Source: a virus. Taken from it: DNA of 64,000 bases. The DNA lies in IMG/VR virus record IMGVR_UViG_3300025598_000024, positions 41,160 through 105,159 of that record, one strand, 5' to 3'. Positions 14,987 to 23,725 of the stretch are shown piece by piece. The notes under the pieces are model-generated. The model saw only the letters and a list, made by a program, of their open reading frames with translations. It made no database searches and was not told the origin of the DNA. Within the stretch, counting starts at the first letter, position 1, and each line of letters begins with the position of its first letter. A program made the position numbers and the translations under genes.

Positions 14987-14988
14987 TT

Positions 14989-15624
14989 CTACCAACGCCC
15001 CGGTTCATAATAGTTAAAAAGAACTGCGATATCATCACAGTATATCACGTTCTCTTTGGTTTGATAAGCAATAACCTCATCTATAAATATACCATCACCC
15101 GATGGGTGAAGCGGTACCCTGAACTGTTTGAGAATCTTTCCAGTCAGAAAGATCTGTTCAATACTAACATGATCTCTCCTGGCCGACTCAGGGGTTGCGT
15201 TAAGACGTGTCGGAGGGTGAGCGCTCTCTGGTGCATGACCTTCAGGCAGCCTGTACCCTCTTTCCATTGCTGTGATAATAACGTCAGATGCTTTACCCTG
15301 TGACTTGACAAGATTTATTCTGTCTGCTAGGTCTTTGAAAAACGTAGGGTCGTATGCATCATCATCATTTAAAAAGCACCAGTACTCATCGTCTTTAACA
15401 TGATTAGCAATAAACCAATTTAATGACGTGTTGCTACGCGCCCAAAATTCTGTTGCATCATTGGGGCAACGATACGATATAATCCAGTCCTCATCGAACT
15501 GAAGACCAAATCCAAGATCATCATCAACTATTACGTGCCAGATAACGTCATGCATACTGAGCATATGTTTTAGAAGAGGTATGTTTTTGAACCTCATCAT
15601 TGGCGTTACAACATTAAAACGCAT
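14989..15624 (-). CDS. Glycosyltransferase-like protein, GT-A fold
   Basis: 211 residues. N-terminal strand RFNVVTPMMRF, middle VDDD and later CFLNDDDAYD, the acidic cluster expected for nucleotide-sugar and metal binding in GT2/GT-A enzymes. It is the last gene of the glycosylation island and overlaps the methyltransferase stop by one base. Short for GT2, so it may be a minimal catalytic domain. Confidence 0.78.
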   Translation of the reverse strand: MRFNVVTPMMRFKNIPLLKHMLSMHDVIWHVIVDDDLGFGLQFDEDWIISYRCPNDATEFWARSNTSLNWFIANHVKDDEYWCFLNDDDAYDPTFFKDLADRINLVKSQGKASDVIITAMERGYRLPEGHAPESAHPPTRLNATPESARRDHVSIEQIFLTGKILKQFRVPLHPSGDGIFIDEVIAYQTKENVIYCDDIAVLFNYYEPGRW

Positions 15625-16844
15625 CAGTGCCCGATGATCTCAAACTTTGGGCAAGGCACAATAAACTTGCCACCATCCCGCAAGTAATCCTGTTCACGCG
15701 CCACAAATTCATTGATGAAGTGCCATGGTAATACCAGCAGGTAGTCGGGCTTGGCTGCTCGCATCTCTTCTTCACTGTAGATAGGGATCTCAGTGCCTAC
15801 CGTCTTCAGGCCAAACTTGTAGTGGCTACGCTCAGCGATACCATCAATAAGAGTGTGATCTAGACCAAAGTATTGTAGAAGGGTGTTACCCTTGGTGCTT
15901 GCACCATAACCCCAGACGGTCTTGCCCTCAGCTTTTGCCTGCTTGATAAAGCTATAGGTCTGCTCCTTGAGATCCAGCAAACGCTGATAGAACTCGCTCC
16001 ATACTTCAGGAGTGTTATACCCCTTTGCTTCTTCATACTCTAGCAATGAGTTGACACGGTAGTTGCACACATCACGGTATGGTTGAGTACCAAAGCGTGT
16101 GATATCAGCTCCACTCTTCATGGCATAAACACGGAAAGAACCACCGTTGATATCATTCAGCTGAGTATCTATGATCTGAAAACCGTTCTCATTAAACAGT
16201 TTCTTTATCGATGCTAGCGAATGATAGTACAGGTGCTCATGACAAATATTATCAAAAGCCATCTGCTCAATCATGAGTGGTGTGTAGCTCATCTGCACAA
16301 CCAGCAGTCCATCATCATTCATGACGCTGGCAAGGTCCTGTAGAAATACGTCAGGGTGCTCCAGGTCATAAAACATTGCAATGATAGTAACCACGTCAGC
16401 CTTGGTGTGACCAAGGGGCGAGTTGCGATATGCTTCAGCAGAAAAATAATCCTGAATAATCAGATCAGCATGATGTGAGGACTCTGCCTTGAACGTGTCA
16501 TCTACCGGATCGATACCAATTCGGGTATATCCACCAGGAACAAAGCTGAGCAGGGTGCCATCATTACAAGCGATATCTAGCCACACAGGTGATTCAGGCA
16601 TCTTGTATGTTGAATGAATAGACTCTACAATGCCCTTAAGCTCATTAGTCATTGTTGCATTAATGCCAGACCGGTACCAGTAGCGACCATACATAAACTC
16701 GCCGGGTGTTACTTCTTCCAGCCGTGCAGCCTTACGTTGTTCATCAAACACCATCTTTAGACCGACGCGACCAGCACGGTAGTCTTCACCAGGCTTGACG
16801 AAGTCTGATACGTACAATTCACCTAGGTCGAATAGTTCTTTCAT
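15624..16844 (-). CDS. Sugar C-methyltransferase-like SAM enzyme
   Basis: 406 residues with the layout of nucleotide-sugar C-methyltransferases: SAM-binding WLDIACNDG at 88-96, GIDPVD, the CHEHLYYHSL signature at 201-210, and a C-terminal NAD-fold-like half starting VWGYGASTKGNTLLQYF near 310. The usual N-terminal four-Cys zinc domain is absent: the protein begins at what is normally the following FDLGELYVSDF segment. Expected to add a methyl branch to an NDP-sugar used by the neighbouring glycosyltransferases. Overlaps FkbM by four bases. Confidence 0.85.
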   Translation of the reverse strand: MKELFDLGELYVSDFVKPGEDYRAGRVGLKMVFDEQRKAARLEEVTPGEFMYGRYWYRSGINATMTNELKGIVESIHSTYKMPESPVWLDIACNDGTLLSFVPGGYTRIGIDPVDDTFKAESSHHADLIIQDYFSAEAYRNSPLGHTKADVVTIIAMFYDLEHPDVFLQDLASVMNDDGLLVVQMSYTPLMIEQMAFDNICHEHLYYHSLASIKKLFNENGFQIIDTQLNDINGGSFRVYAMKSGADITRFGTQPYRDVCNYRVNSLLEYEEAKGYNTPEVWSEFYQRLLDLKEQTYSFIKQAKAEGKTVWGYGASTKGNTLLQYFGLDHTLIDGIAERSHYKFGLKTVGTEIPIYSEEEMRAAKPDYLLVLPWHFINEFVAREQDYLRDGGKFIVPCPKFEIIGH

Positions 16845-17458
16845 ATGTTAACTTCTCCTAATATATCGGTACGAACGTACCAGTCTTCATACGGCTTCTG
16901 ATAATATAGAGGGTTTGTATCCAGGCATGGTGCATCTTCTACAACACGAGTAAACCCATTAGTGGTTAAAAGATCATATAGTTTATTTTTGTTTGTGTCT
17001 CCCCAGCAGTACAGATTGTGTTCTACCGTTAATGCTCCGATCTTCCAGCGATAGAAGTCAAAGCACTTTAATATATCATACTCATGACCCTCTACGTCAA
17101 TAGATAAATAGTCAATAAACTCAGGAGCATCATACTGTTCGAGTACAGTATTCAACATCATGCATGGAACTTCTGATCCATACTCAGAGATAGAATCACT
17201 ACCAAAACGTATGGTGCCATCATAATCACTTACGGCTGCAAACACATTTTGACTGGTTCTATTCCCAACAAGCCTGTCGTAGGCACCACGATTCGCTTCG
17301 ATACAGATACCAGTCCAACCTAGTTCTTTTTCTAGGAAAGCTGTGTTGCTGCTCTGCAAACCATCATATGCACCAATGTCTAAGAACGTACCTCTACGTT
17401 TTCCATTGAATATCTTATTTACCCATTCATCCTGACCGGACTGAGCGTAGTATGTCAT
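16841..17458 (-). CDS. FkbM-family methyltransferase
   Basis: 205-residue SAM methyltransferase. FLDIGAYDG at 25-33 is the SAM-binding loop, ICIEAN follows as motif II, and SIDVEGHE at 119-126 is the FkbM hallmark. O-methylation of a sugar hydroxyl on the glycan made by this island is the likely role. Four-base ATGA overlaps on both sides. Confidence 0.88.
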   Translation of the reverse strand: MTYYAQSGQDEWVNKIFNGKRRGTFLDIGAYDGLQSSNTAFLEKELGWTGICIEANRGAYDRLVGNRTSQNVFAAVSDYDGTIRFGSDSISEYGSEVPCMMLNTVLEQYDAPEFIDYLSIDVEGHEYDILKCFDFYRWKIGALTVEHNLYCWGDTNKNKLYDLLTTNGFTRVVEDAPCLDTNPLYYQKPYEDWYVRTDILGEVNI

Positions 17459-18375
17459 AATAGCTCCAGCACTCTGTTAACAGTAGAGCAGACAGACTCA
17501 TCGCTCCACTCAGATTTTAGCACTTCGTTCACTGTCGTTCCCTGATTGATGATTGATTCAAGGCTGAAATTATCACAATTAATCTCTGGGAATCTGTTGT
17601 TGATATGCCTGAACATGTCAGAACTATTAACAGCAAATGGTGAAGTTGTCCTTGGCATATAATCAATAACTGATGACAATCCATTGCCAGGAAGTGGATG
17701 GTATGTGAATACATTAATATCATTAGCACATAGAAAATCCATAAGCTGCTGATCTGTAACGAACTCAGTATTGATGTTTAGCTGAATGCCTGGTTTGATA
17801 ATCGCAGCACGACAACTATCAATCACTGAAGAAAGCAGGCTACCATTAGGATCAATAAATTCTGACCGTGTCATGTGTAAGTTAATAACTGCCTCATCGT
17901 ACTGGTCTTGCACAAGATTGCATAGATCATTAAAGCCCTTGTGGTGGAACGCCAGACCAAAGCTACCAATATTTATAATGCTATTCTTTACTCTTCGGTT
18001 CTCTAATGTTACATCTGGCATTGGTCTTGGCAGTGCGAACTGCATGCTCGATTCGTTCGCAGTCATATCAGTCATCAAGAATGCATCATGCTTCAAGTGC
18101 ACTGGCAGGCCAGCATCATGGTAAACATAGACCTGCTTGGCATTGATCTGGTTTGTTAATGTGGTTGTTACCCAGTTAGCAGTAATATTGTTATAGTTAT
18201 AGATGACCACATCAGGTTGATAAATATTTAATTCTTCAAGAAAAAAATCTTGCGACTGTGTCTCAATAAGATAGAAACGGTCTTCATCAGAGTTACACAG
18301 TATTTCAAAAAGCCTGTTTCCATACTGATATACACCACAACCTTTCTGGTAGTGGTTGACTAGCATCACCTTCAT
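17455..18375 (-). CDS. Glycosyltransferase, GT-B-like
   Basis: 306 residues. N-terminal strand KVMLVNHYQKGCGVYQYGNR resembles the acceptor-binding loop of GT4-type enzymes; DVVIYNYNN, VYVYHD and IINIGSFGLAFHHKGF follow as Rossmann strands with the inter-domain GSFG loop. The canonical E-x7-E of GT4 is not clear. Start ATG overlaps the GT17 stop (TAATG). Confidence 0.72.
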   Translation of the reverse strand: MKVMLVNHYQKGCGVYQYGNRLFEILCNSDEDRFYLIETQSQDFFLEELNIYQPDVVIYNYNNITANWVTTTLTNQINAKQVYVYHDAGLPVHLKHDAFLMTDMTANESSMQFALPRPMPDVTLENRRVKNSIINIGSFGLAFHHKGFNDLCNLVQDQYDEAVINLHMTRSEFIDPNGSLLSSVIDSCRAAIIKPGIQLNINTEFVTDQQLMDFLCANDINVFTYHPLPGNGLSSVIDYMPRTTSPFAVNSSDMFRHINNRFPEINCDNFSLESIINQGTTVNEVLKSEWSDESVCSTVNRVLELL

Positions 18376-19139
18376 TACAAACCTTTAATAAGATGTTTTA
18401 ATATGTGTTGATTATTACGAATGTACTCAGGGTATCTCTCATCGATTGGCACAACCTCGAGAACATTGTTTCGACCAAAGATATCGGCATTGTTATTAAT
18501 ATTATCTTCTATACTGTTCAACACACCGTCATGGTTGAACTCACTATGGGCATAAGAAATGATCTTTTTTCTGACGAGATCTTTACCACCCAAAAATGAC
18601 CAGTGCCAGCCAGCATCTTGCACCATAATCGGATGATAGTTAATGATACCCCAATCTCCTCGTAACGACTGCAGGTCTATAGAGTTATAGTTGCTTATGC
18701 TTAGAGCTCGAGTGCCTGACCACTGTTCTGTTGTATTCACATTGTTTAAATAGTACTGATGCATGGTCTGTTCAAAAGCATAGTAATATTGTGGGTCCCA
18801 AAGCTCATCTCTGATAATCTTTAGCTTTACAGGGTCAGGCACCTCATCAATATCACTGATCATAACCATATCATCATGGCTGTATTCACTAAGATCAACC
18901 TTGTATTGACGTTGATAGTTTTCTCTACCCCAGTTGTCCAGGCCGTCAGGGAATCTTATTGTAATCAGATGGACACGATCATCAGGGTATGATTGTAAGC
19001 ATCCCTTATCATCACCCTGGTGAGTCTTATCTGCTTGGATGATGTAAAAAGCATCAACGATATCATTCAATATATTAATCCTGAGATCAAGCATCTCAAT
19101 CTCATTATTGAACATTGCAACATCAATGATCTTTGGCAT
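18375..19139 (-). CDS. Glycosyltransferase family 17-like
   Basis: 254 residues matching the GT17 pattern (named for the beta-1,4-N-acetylglucosaminyltransferase that makes bisecting GlcNAc): AMFNNEIEMLDLRINILND at the N-terminus, YIIQADKTHQG, then MISDIDEVPDP as the acidic metal site and GWHWSFLGG late. Bacterial and phage members act on unknown sugars. Part of the glycosylation operon. Confidence 0.85.
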   Translation of the reverse strand: MPKIIDVAMFNNEIEMLDLRINILNDIVDAFYIIQADKTHQGDDKGCLQSYPDDRVHLITIRFPDGLDNWGRENYQRQYKVDLSEYSHDDMVMISDIDEVPDPVKLKIIRDELWDPQYYYAFEQTMHQYYLNNVNTTEQWSGTRALSISNYNSIDLQSLRGDWGIINYHPIMVQDAGWHWSFLGGKDLVRKKIISYAHSEFNHDGVLNSIEDNINNNADIFGRNNVLEVVPIDERYPEYIRNNQHILKHLIKGL

Positions 19140-19142
19140 GAT

Positions 19143-20414
19143 CTATCGCTTTTTAAGCAGGTTAGCAGTCTTTGACTTGTTTGCAGCACGGTTGAATACA
19201 TCGATCCACTGCTTGCATACCTCTTGCCAGGTGTTATGCTTGACCCACTTGTATGCATTCTCCGCACGCTGCTTGGCTTGAGCAGGATTGTTCTTGATGA
19301 ACTCGATTGCATCAGCTGCAGCCTGTACATCCATGAGCGGACGCATGCGCTCGTTATCATTCTCCTTGATGATCCAGTGGCTGGGAGTATGTCCACTGGG
19401 TACTCGCCAGCCTCTGTCATCGCCCAAGATCTCAGGAACACTGGTGTTATCTGGTGCTACTACTGGCAGCTTGGTTGCCATGGCCTCAGTGATTGTAAGG
19501 CCCCAACCCTCACCGTGTGTTGTAGTCAAGAAAACATCACTGGAATTATAGATGCTGTTCAACATCTCTATAGGGAAACCACTGTGCGCACTGAACTGCT
19601 GAGGGTTAGGGATTGTGAAGTCCTGCTCGAACTGAACACCAATAGACCTTGCCATCTCCAGCACGCTACCGCCAAAGTCTGTCTCCTGCATGTGCATGTA
19701 GAAGTAGATATCTTCGTGTCCACGATCCTTTAGCTCCTTTAAGATCATGAGGGTTCGTGAGATGTCCTTGCGCCCCTGGTTGCGGTTCACGTTTGTAACA
19801 ATAAACTTGTCCTGAAGCTGTGGTGGGAACACTGTGCTGCGGGCTGTGCGCTTTTGGACATCATGCAGAACGTAGAAGTCGCTGATGTTGGTGCCATGGT
19901 AGATTACATCCTGCTTGTCCGCCAGACTGCCAATGAACTTTCTGCTCTCTTCCTTGGCATACTCTGTGTATGCGACTGGGAAGTCAAAGGCAGCGACACA
20001 CTGAGTTACCCACTCTTCCCTGGGAGCACAGTCAAACGGGTAGTAGAAGATGGTGCTGAACGAATGTTGCTTGGTGCGCTGCAGCTCGAGTAGGTGCTGT
20101 ACGATTGGTAGCACAATGAATGTATCCTGAACAATGAACACAACATCGTAGTCGCCCTGGTTCAACAGGTCCAGGAACACCTGTCGGCCAAACACATCGC
20201 CGTATGGTCCCTGAGTGCGTAGTGCACTGATTGCTGGCCACAAACGGCCTGGCCACTTGTTTGTGTCATAAGGTCCACCATCATAGTTAACACCAACCAC
20301 ATCGATATCGTACTTGCCCGTAGCGTTAAGGTTGGTCATGATGTTACGCATGACCGTACCAAACCCGGTGCCACATGCATAGTCACCCCATGCAAGCACT
20401 CGTGTTTTACTCAT
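19143..20414 (-). CDS. Glycosyltransferase family 4
   Basis: 423-residue GT-B enzyme. The N-terminus VLAWGDYACGTGFGTVMRNI holds the acceptor-domain glycine loop; VTNVNRNQGRKD near 207-217 starts the donor domain; GEGWGLTITEA at 301-311 is the GT4 donor-site E-x7-E element. ATG at 20414 overlaps the upstream GT2 stop (ATGA). Retaining transfer of an NDP-sugar is expected. Confidence 0.9.
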   Translation of the reverse strand: MSKTRVLAWGDYACGTGFGTVMRNIMTNLNATGKYDIDVVGVNYDGGPYDTNKWPGRLWPAISALRTQGPYGDVFGRQVFLDLLNQGDYDVVFIVQDTFIVLPIVQHLLELQRTKQHSFSTIFYYPFDCAPREEWVTQCVAAFDFPVAYTEYAKEESRKFIGSLADKQDVIYHGTNISDFYVLHDVQKRTARSTVFPPQLQDKFIVTNVNRNQGRKDISRTLMILKELKDRGHEDIYFYMHMQETDFGGSVLEMARSIGVQFEQDFTIPNPQQFSAHSGFPIEMLNSIYNSSDVFLTTTHGEGWGLTITEAMATKLPVVAPDNTSVPEILGDDRGWRVPSGHTPSHWIIKENDNERMRPLMDVQAAADAIEFIKNNPAQAKQRAENAYKWVKHNTWQEVCKQWIDVFNRAANKSKTANLLKKR

Positions 20415-21121
20415 AGTTGTCTCCATTCAATCGGGCTAAGGTCAGGACTATTATATGGTGTTTTGTATAGCTCATTCAAGTTCTTGTTAGCACTACCCCA
20501 TTTTTGGATGTAGTAGTTACCACTTTTGATTGAGTTGACAGGCTGTGTCAGCTTCTTGGTTGTCTGGTGTCTGCGGTGAACGTATGGGATCTGTGTCTGC
20601 ACAGCGTTCAACCCCAGCAGGTGAATACGGTACTTCATGTCCGTGTCTTCCCACCAGGCTGGATCAAAGTTCTCATCAAAGGCTCCGCACCTATCAAAGA
20701 AATCGCTCTTGATGATAAAGCAAGAGTAACTCTGATCTTCGATGGCCTGAGTGGTGAACTCTTGACCTTCTACAAACAAAATATCATAGTCATCTGTCAG
20801 GTCATCTTTCACATCCACCGGGTACATCATCACAGTGGATCTATCGACGTGCTTTGTGAACCTGTCAACCAGATCATCTATGGTTTGTGGAGCAAATATA
20901 ACGTCATCATTGCTCACAATGATATAGTCACAAGAGCCATCCAGTGCCTGGCGGATGCCATTGTTCCAGGCTGCTGCTAGTGGGACCTGGAACAGATACT
21001 GTGGCTGAATATAGATCCTTAGATCATGTCGTGTCTTGGCAGAGTAGATCAGATCTATCGCCTGATCAAAGTTATTCAGCACTGGTACTACCAGGCCAAC
21101 GCGCAGTGCTCCGTCAGTCAT
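20411..21121 (-). CDS. Glycosyltransferase family 2
   Basis: 236-residue GT-A enzyme: GLVVPVLNNFDQA at the start, IIVSNDDVIF with NDD at 71-73 as the nucleotide-sugar/metal site, and DPAWWEDTDMKYR near 153-165, the ED pair serving as catalytic base region. ATG 21121 lies eight bases inside the end of whiB. First gene of the glycosylation island after the regulator. Confidence 0.9.
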   Translation of the reverse strand: MTDGALRVGLVVPVLNNFDQAIDLIYSAKTRHDLRIYIQPQYLFQVPLAAAWNNGIRQALDGSCDYIIVSNDDVIFAPQTIDDLVDRFTKHVDRSTVMMYPVDVKDDLTDDYDILFVEGQEFTTQAIEDQSYSCFIIKSDFFDRCGAFDENFDPAWWEDTDMKYRIHLLGLNAVQTQIPYVHRRHQTTKKLTQPVNSIKSGNYYIQKWGSANKNLNELYKTPYNSPDLSPIEWRQL

Positions 21122-21614
21122 AGTAAAACATATCCTCAAAAGTTATTTCATCAGGATAGTAATAGTTACTAACCAATTCGCTAGTGTTCATTATAGTTGG
21201 TAGCGCCGAACGAGTCAAGGACTGTTGCAACATAGCTTTTTCTAGCAGGTTCTGACGCTCCAGGAAATCAAAGTTAATTGGCTGAAGTTGTACGCCTGTC
21301 TCCTTGCGGATCTTTTCACGCTGTACAGGGTTAGTGCCAGCCCAGTATCCGTACTCTTCATGCTCAAGCGCATGCTGAAGGCAATCAGGCTTTACCGGGC
21401 AAGATAAGCATGCATCAACAACTTGCTGGCATACCTTCTGACCACGACCAACATAGAACTTGTCGGTATCAAGATCCTTACAGGCTGACAGATCGTGCCA
21501 GTCGTAATCAATGGAGCTGGAAGGGCCTCGGGAGGAGTCTAGGTCAGACGCCGACTGCAACTCCCGAGGAAGACCAGGCCCTTCGAGGAGGGGGAACCCC
21601 TCGTTACTTGGCAC
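21114..21614 (-). CDS. whiB: WhiB-family iron-sulfur transcription factor
   Basis: Wbl protein with four Cys for a 4Fe-4S cluster: C45, then C69-x2-C72-x5-C78, followed by YGYWAGTNPVQREKIRK (89-105), the variant of the G-[VI]-W-G-G turn and basic DNA-contact segment. Wbl proteins bind the primary sigma factor and retune transcription; phage copies can silence host whiB2 or alter superinfection. GTG at 21614 gives 166 residues, but the first ~30 codons coincide with a GC-rich structured element, so the true start may lie downstream (TTG 21560 or a non-standard start). The 60-residue tail is unlike other Wbl proteins. Confidence 0.9.
   Translation of the reverse strand: MPSNEGFPLLEGPGLPRELQSASDLDSSRGPSSSIDYDWHDLSACKDLDTDKFYVGRGQKVCQQVVDACLSCPVKPDCLQHALEHEEYGYWAGTNPVQREKIRKETGVQLQPINFDFLERQNLLEKAMLQQSLTRSALPTIMNTSELVSNYYYPDEITFEDMFYYD
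21520..21602 (-). promoter_or_regulatory. GC-rich structured RNA leader of whiB
   Basis: Just after the stop of the 72-residue gene the minus strand forms GAGGGG-TTC-CCCCTC (21602-21588), then a long inverted repeat with GAAGGGCC and CTCGGGAG on one side and CTCCCGAG plus GGCCCTTC on the other (21584-21520). GGTC between the two left arms can pair with GACC in the loop, which would make a pseudoknot. No U-run follows, so it is not a classical terminator. It is far more GC-rich than its surroundings. Confidence 0.55.
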
Positions 21615-21822
21615 GGGTCTTACCCATCTTTACATTGCTGCGCCGGTAATTTTCAGCAGATTTAATCAGGTCAACAATGTACTCTGCGTACTGTCTTGCC
21701 TTATGCTCATCATCAGGCTTGTGACCAACAGTGAACTGCATGCCTACCAGAGTACTGTGTGTTTGACCACTGGTGATGTACTCCGTGATGTCATCAACGA
21801 TCTGCTGCTGTGTCTTGTTCAT
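21604..21822 (-). CDS. Hypothetical protein, 72 aa
   Basis: Small helical protein with a basic C-terminus (NYRRSNVKMGKTRAK). ATG at 21822 has AAGGAG seven bases upstream and follows the helicase gene by ten bases. No family recognised. Confidence 0.72.
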   Translation of the reverse strand: MNKTQQQIVDDITEYITSGQTHSTLVGMQFTVGHKPDDEHKARQYAEYIVDLIKSAENYRRSNVKMGKTRAK

Positions 21823-21832
21823 TGCACTCTCC

Positions 21833-23689
21833 TTAGAACAGTAAACCTTGTGGGGTCATGTCAACTGTATCATCCATGTCTACCAGCTCGTCAACCACCC
21901 CACGGATGGCTGCTGCTTCTGCTCTGCGACGCAGCACCTTGCTGTCAACACGCTCTTCAATGGTATCACTCGCAACTGCACGGTATGTCCAGGTGTGACT
22001 GATGCCTTTGCTCTTGCTGTCTGCACGATTGATCCTGTCCTTGCGCTGCTTGTATTCAGCATAAGTCCTGGGAATCTCAATGTTCCACAGATATGGTGCA
22101 TACAGGTTAGCACCCTCTTGTAGAACATCACTGGTGATCAGGATAGCACCACCACGGGTCTCATTAAACGTCTTGATATTTCTGGCAGCTGTTTCAGTAT
22201 CCATACCAACTCCCCAGATTGCCAGCACCGGGATGTCACCACCAAAACGACGCTTGAGCTCTTCATAGTAGGGGAACAGTGTGCCGTTGGTCCAGAAGCT
22301 GAACAGCACTGCCTTTTCACCATTCTCGATATAGCTCTCCATGCTGTTCTCAATCAACTGGTACTTGGCACTGTGCTGAATATCCAGCTGATCACCAAAC
22401 TGTGCATGAATCTCTTTGGCAAACTTGCCATCACTGGTCTTTAGTCCAGCTGTGGTGTTACAGATCATTCTGAGCGTATCAATGCTGGACCAGCTGGCAG
22501 CAACGTTATCAGGGTTGTAACGCTCACGTGCAACACGTTCTGCCCAGTCGTAAATCTCGCGGTCACTATCGCTGAGATCGTAAATAACACGCTTGGCAAT
22601 GTTTTCTGGGAACTGAGCACGGATTGTTGGATCACTCTTCATTGCGATGTGTGTCCAGTCTTCATGCTTTTTACCGAGCAATGGAAGCTTGGCACGATCC
22701 CATTCCTTTACGTACATCTCATTAACATAACCATTTCGGTAATAGCTGATTTCTTTACCGTAAAAGAGTTTGAAAGCATCTCTTGAGAGGTTACTAACGT
22801 CTGGAATACCAGGAGCGATAACTTCAAAAATGTTCCTGATGTTCAAAGGGCTGGTGGTGTATGGAGTAGCAGTAAGTGCCAGAACCATTGAGCTGTGTTC
22901 CGGTGAGTTAATCAGCTGAGCAAACCCCTCGCTCATTAGACTCTTACCAGTATTAATCTTTTGAGCTTCATCTATAATGATTAATACTCTTTTATCTTTA
23001 ATCATAGATAGAATCTGTAGTAAATCAGTTCTATCATAAGACTTAACTTTTTTCTTTTGACCCTTGACTTTTGAAAGATTACCCTCTCGGATCTTTTCAT
23101 AGTTAAGAACCATAACATTGCTGGTGTCATTTTGGTATAAATCATGACGTTTTTGACGGGTCAATTTGTCACTAACACGAGTGACAGAAAGGTACGTCAT
23201 TCTTCTAAATTCCTGCTCCCAGTCATGCTGTTTGATCTTCTTACAGAACACGAGAACCATGTCGATATCGCCAGCATCAAAAAGCTTCTGGCTGGTCAAA
23301 CAGCTGAGTAGTGTCTTACCGGCTCCCGTATCCCACTGCACCAGCACGTTGGGGTTAACGGTATGCAGCTGTTCCCATACGTAGTTCAAACCAACATGCT
23401 GGAATGGGAACAGTTCATGATCGTCCAGGAACGGGCTGCGAACATCATAAGGGTCTGATGCACAAGATACTAGCGTTCGGTAGCGGGCCTCGGTCTCATC
23501 GTCATCAAACACAACAGAGATGCCGTTTTCTCTAGCAATGCTGTCAAACTGTGCAATGCTGTCACGGTTGCGTAGTGTGCCCAGGCTGTCCCAATTGAAT
23601 AACGATTCGATGCTCTTGTCCAGGGTGCTAAAGCGCAGGACGCCATTGAGCAGATTGCTCTTCTGTACGAAAACGGTCTTACTGGTCAC
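21833..23689 (-). CDS. SNF2-type DNA helicase/translocase
   Basis: Superfamily 2 ATPase of 618 residues if started at GTG 23689. Walker A TGAGKT at 121-126, DEAQ at 240-243, motif III LTATP, and C-terminal motifs V-VI (GANLYAPYLWNIEIPRT then QRKDRINRA). The Q-R-x-D-R-x-x-R end is SNF2-like. GTG 23689 starts eight bases after a -10 box and has no Shine-Dalgarno, so a leaderless mRNA is likely; TTG 23725 is the alternative but lies in the -35 box. Roles could be replication restart, recombination or chromatin remodelling. Confidence 0.88.
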   Translation of the reverse strand: MTSKTVFVQKSNLLNGVLRFSTLDKSIESLFNWDSLGTLRNRDSIAQFDSIARENGISVVFDDDETEARYRTLVSCASDPYDVRSPFLDDHELFPFQHVGLNYVWEQLHTVNPNVLVQWDTGAGKTLLSCLTSQKLFDAGDIDMVLVFCKKIKQHDWEQEFRRMTYLSVTRVSDKLTRQKRHDLYQNDTSNVMVLNYEKIREGNLSKVKGQKKKVKSYDRTDLLQILSMIKDKRVLIIIDEAQKINTGKSLMSEGFAQLINSPEHSSMVLALTATPYTTSPLNIRNIFEVIAPGIPDVSNLSRDAFKLFYGKEISYYRNGYVNEMYVKEWDRAKLPLLGKKHEDWTHIAMKSDPTIRAQFPENIAKRVIYDLSDSDREIYDWAERVARERYNPDNVAASWSSIDTLRMICNTTAGLKTSDGKFAKEIHAQFGDQLDIQHSAKYQLIENSMESYIENGEKAVLFSFWTNGTLFPYYEELKRRFGGDIPVLAIWGVGMDTETAARNIKTFNETRGGAILITSDVLQEGANLYAPYLWNIEIPRTYAEYKQRKDRINRADSKSKGISHTWTYRAVASDTIEERVDSKVLRRRAEAAAIRGVVDELVDMDDTVDMTPQGLLF

Positions 23690-23696
23690 GCCATAG

Positions 23697-23725
23697 AGTG
23701 TAGCACCTGGTGACCAGCCTGTCAA
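23697..23725 (-). promoter_or_regulatory. Promoter of the helicase-whiB-glycosylation operon
   Basis: Minus strand TTGACA (23725-23720), 17-base spacer, TACACT (23702-23697). The -35 box is perfect and the -10 box matches 4/6. It directly abuts the stop codon of the last tail gene, separating the late structural operon from the helicase operon. The expected start point coincides with, or lies a base or two before, GTG 23689. Confidence 0.65.

Noticed and set aside
14989-21121. Glycosylation genes read as a host O-antigen locus or prophage junction
   Set aside because: Same strand, overlap style and composition as neighbouring phage genes; no integrase, attachment repeat or host gene is seen in the window.
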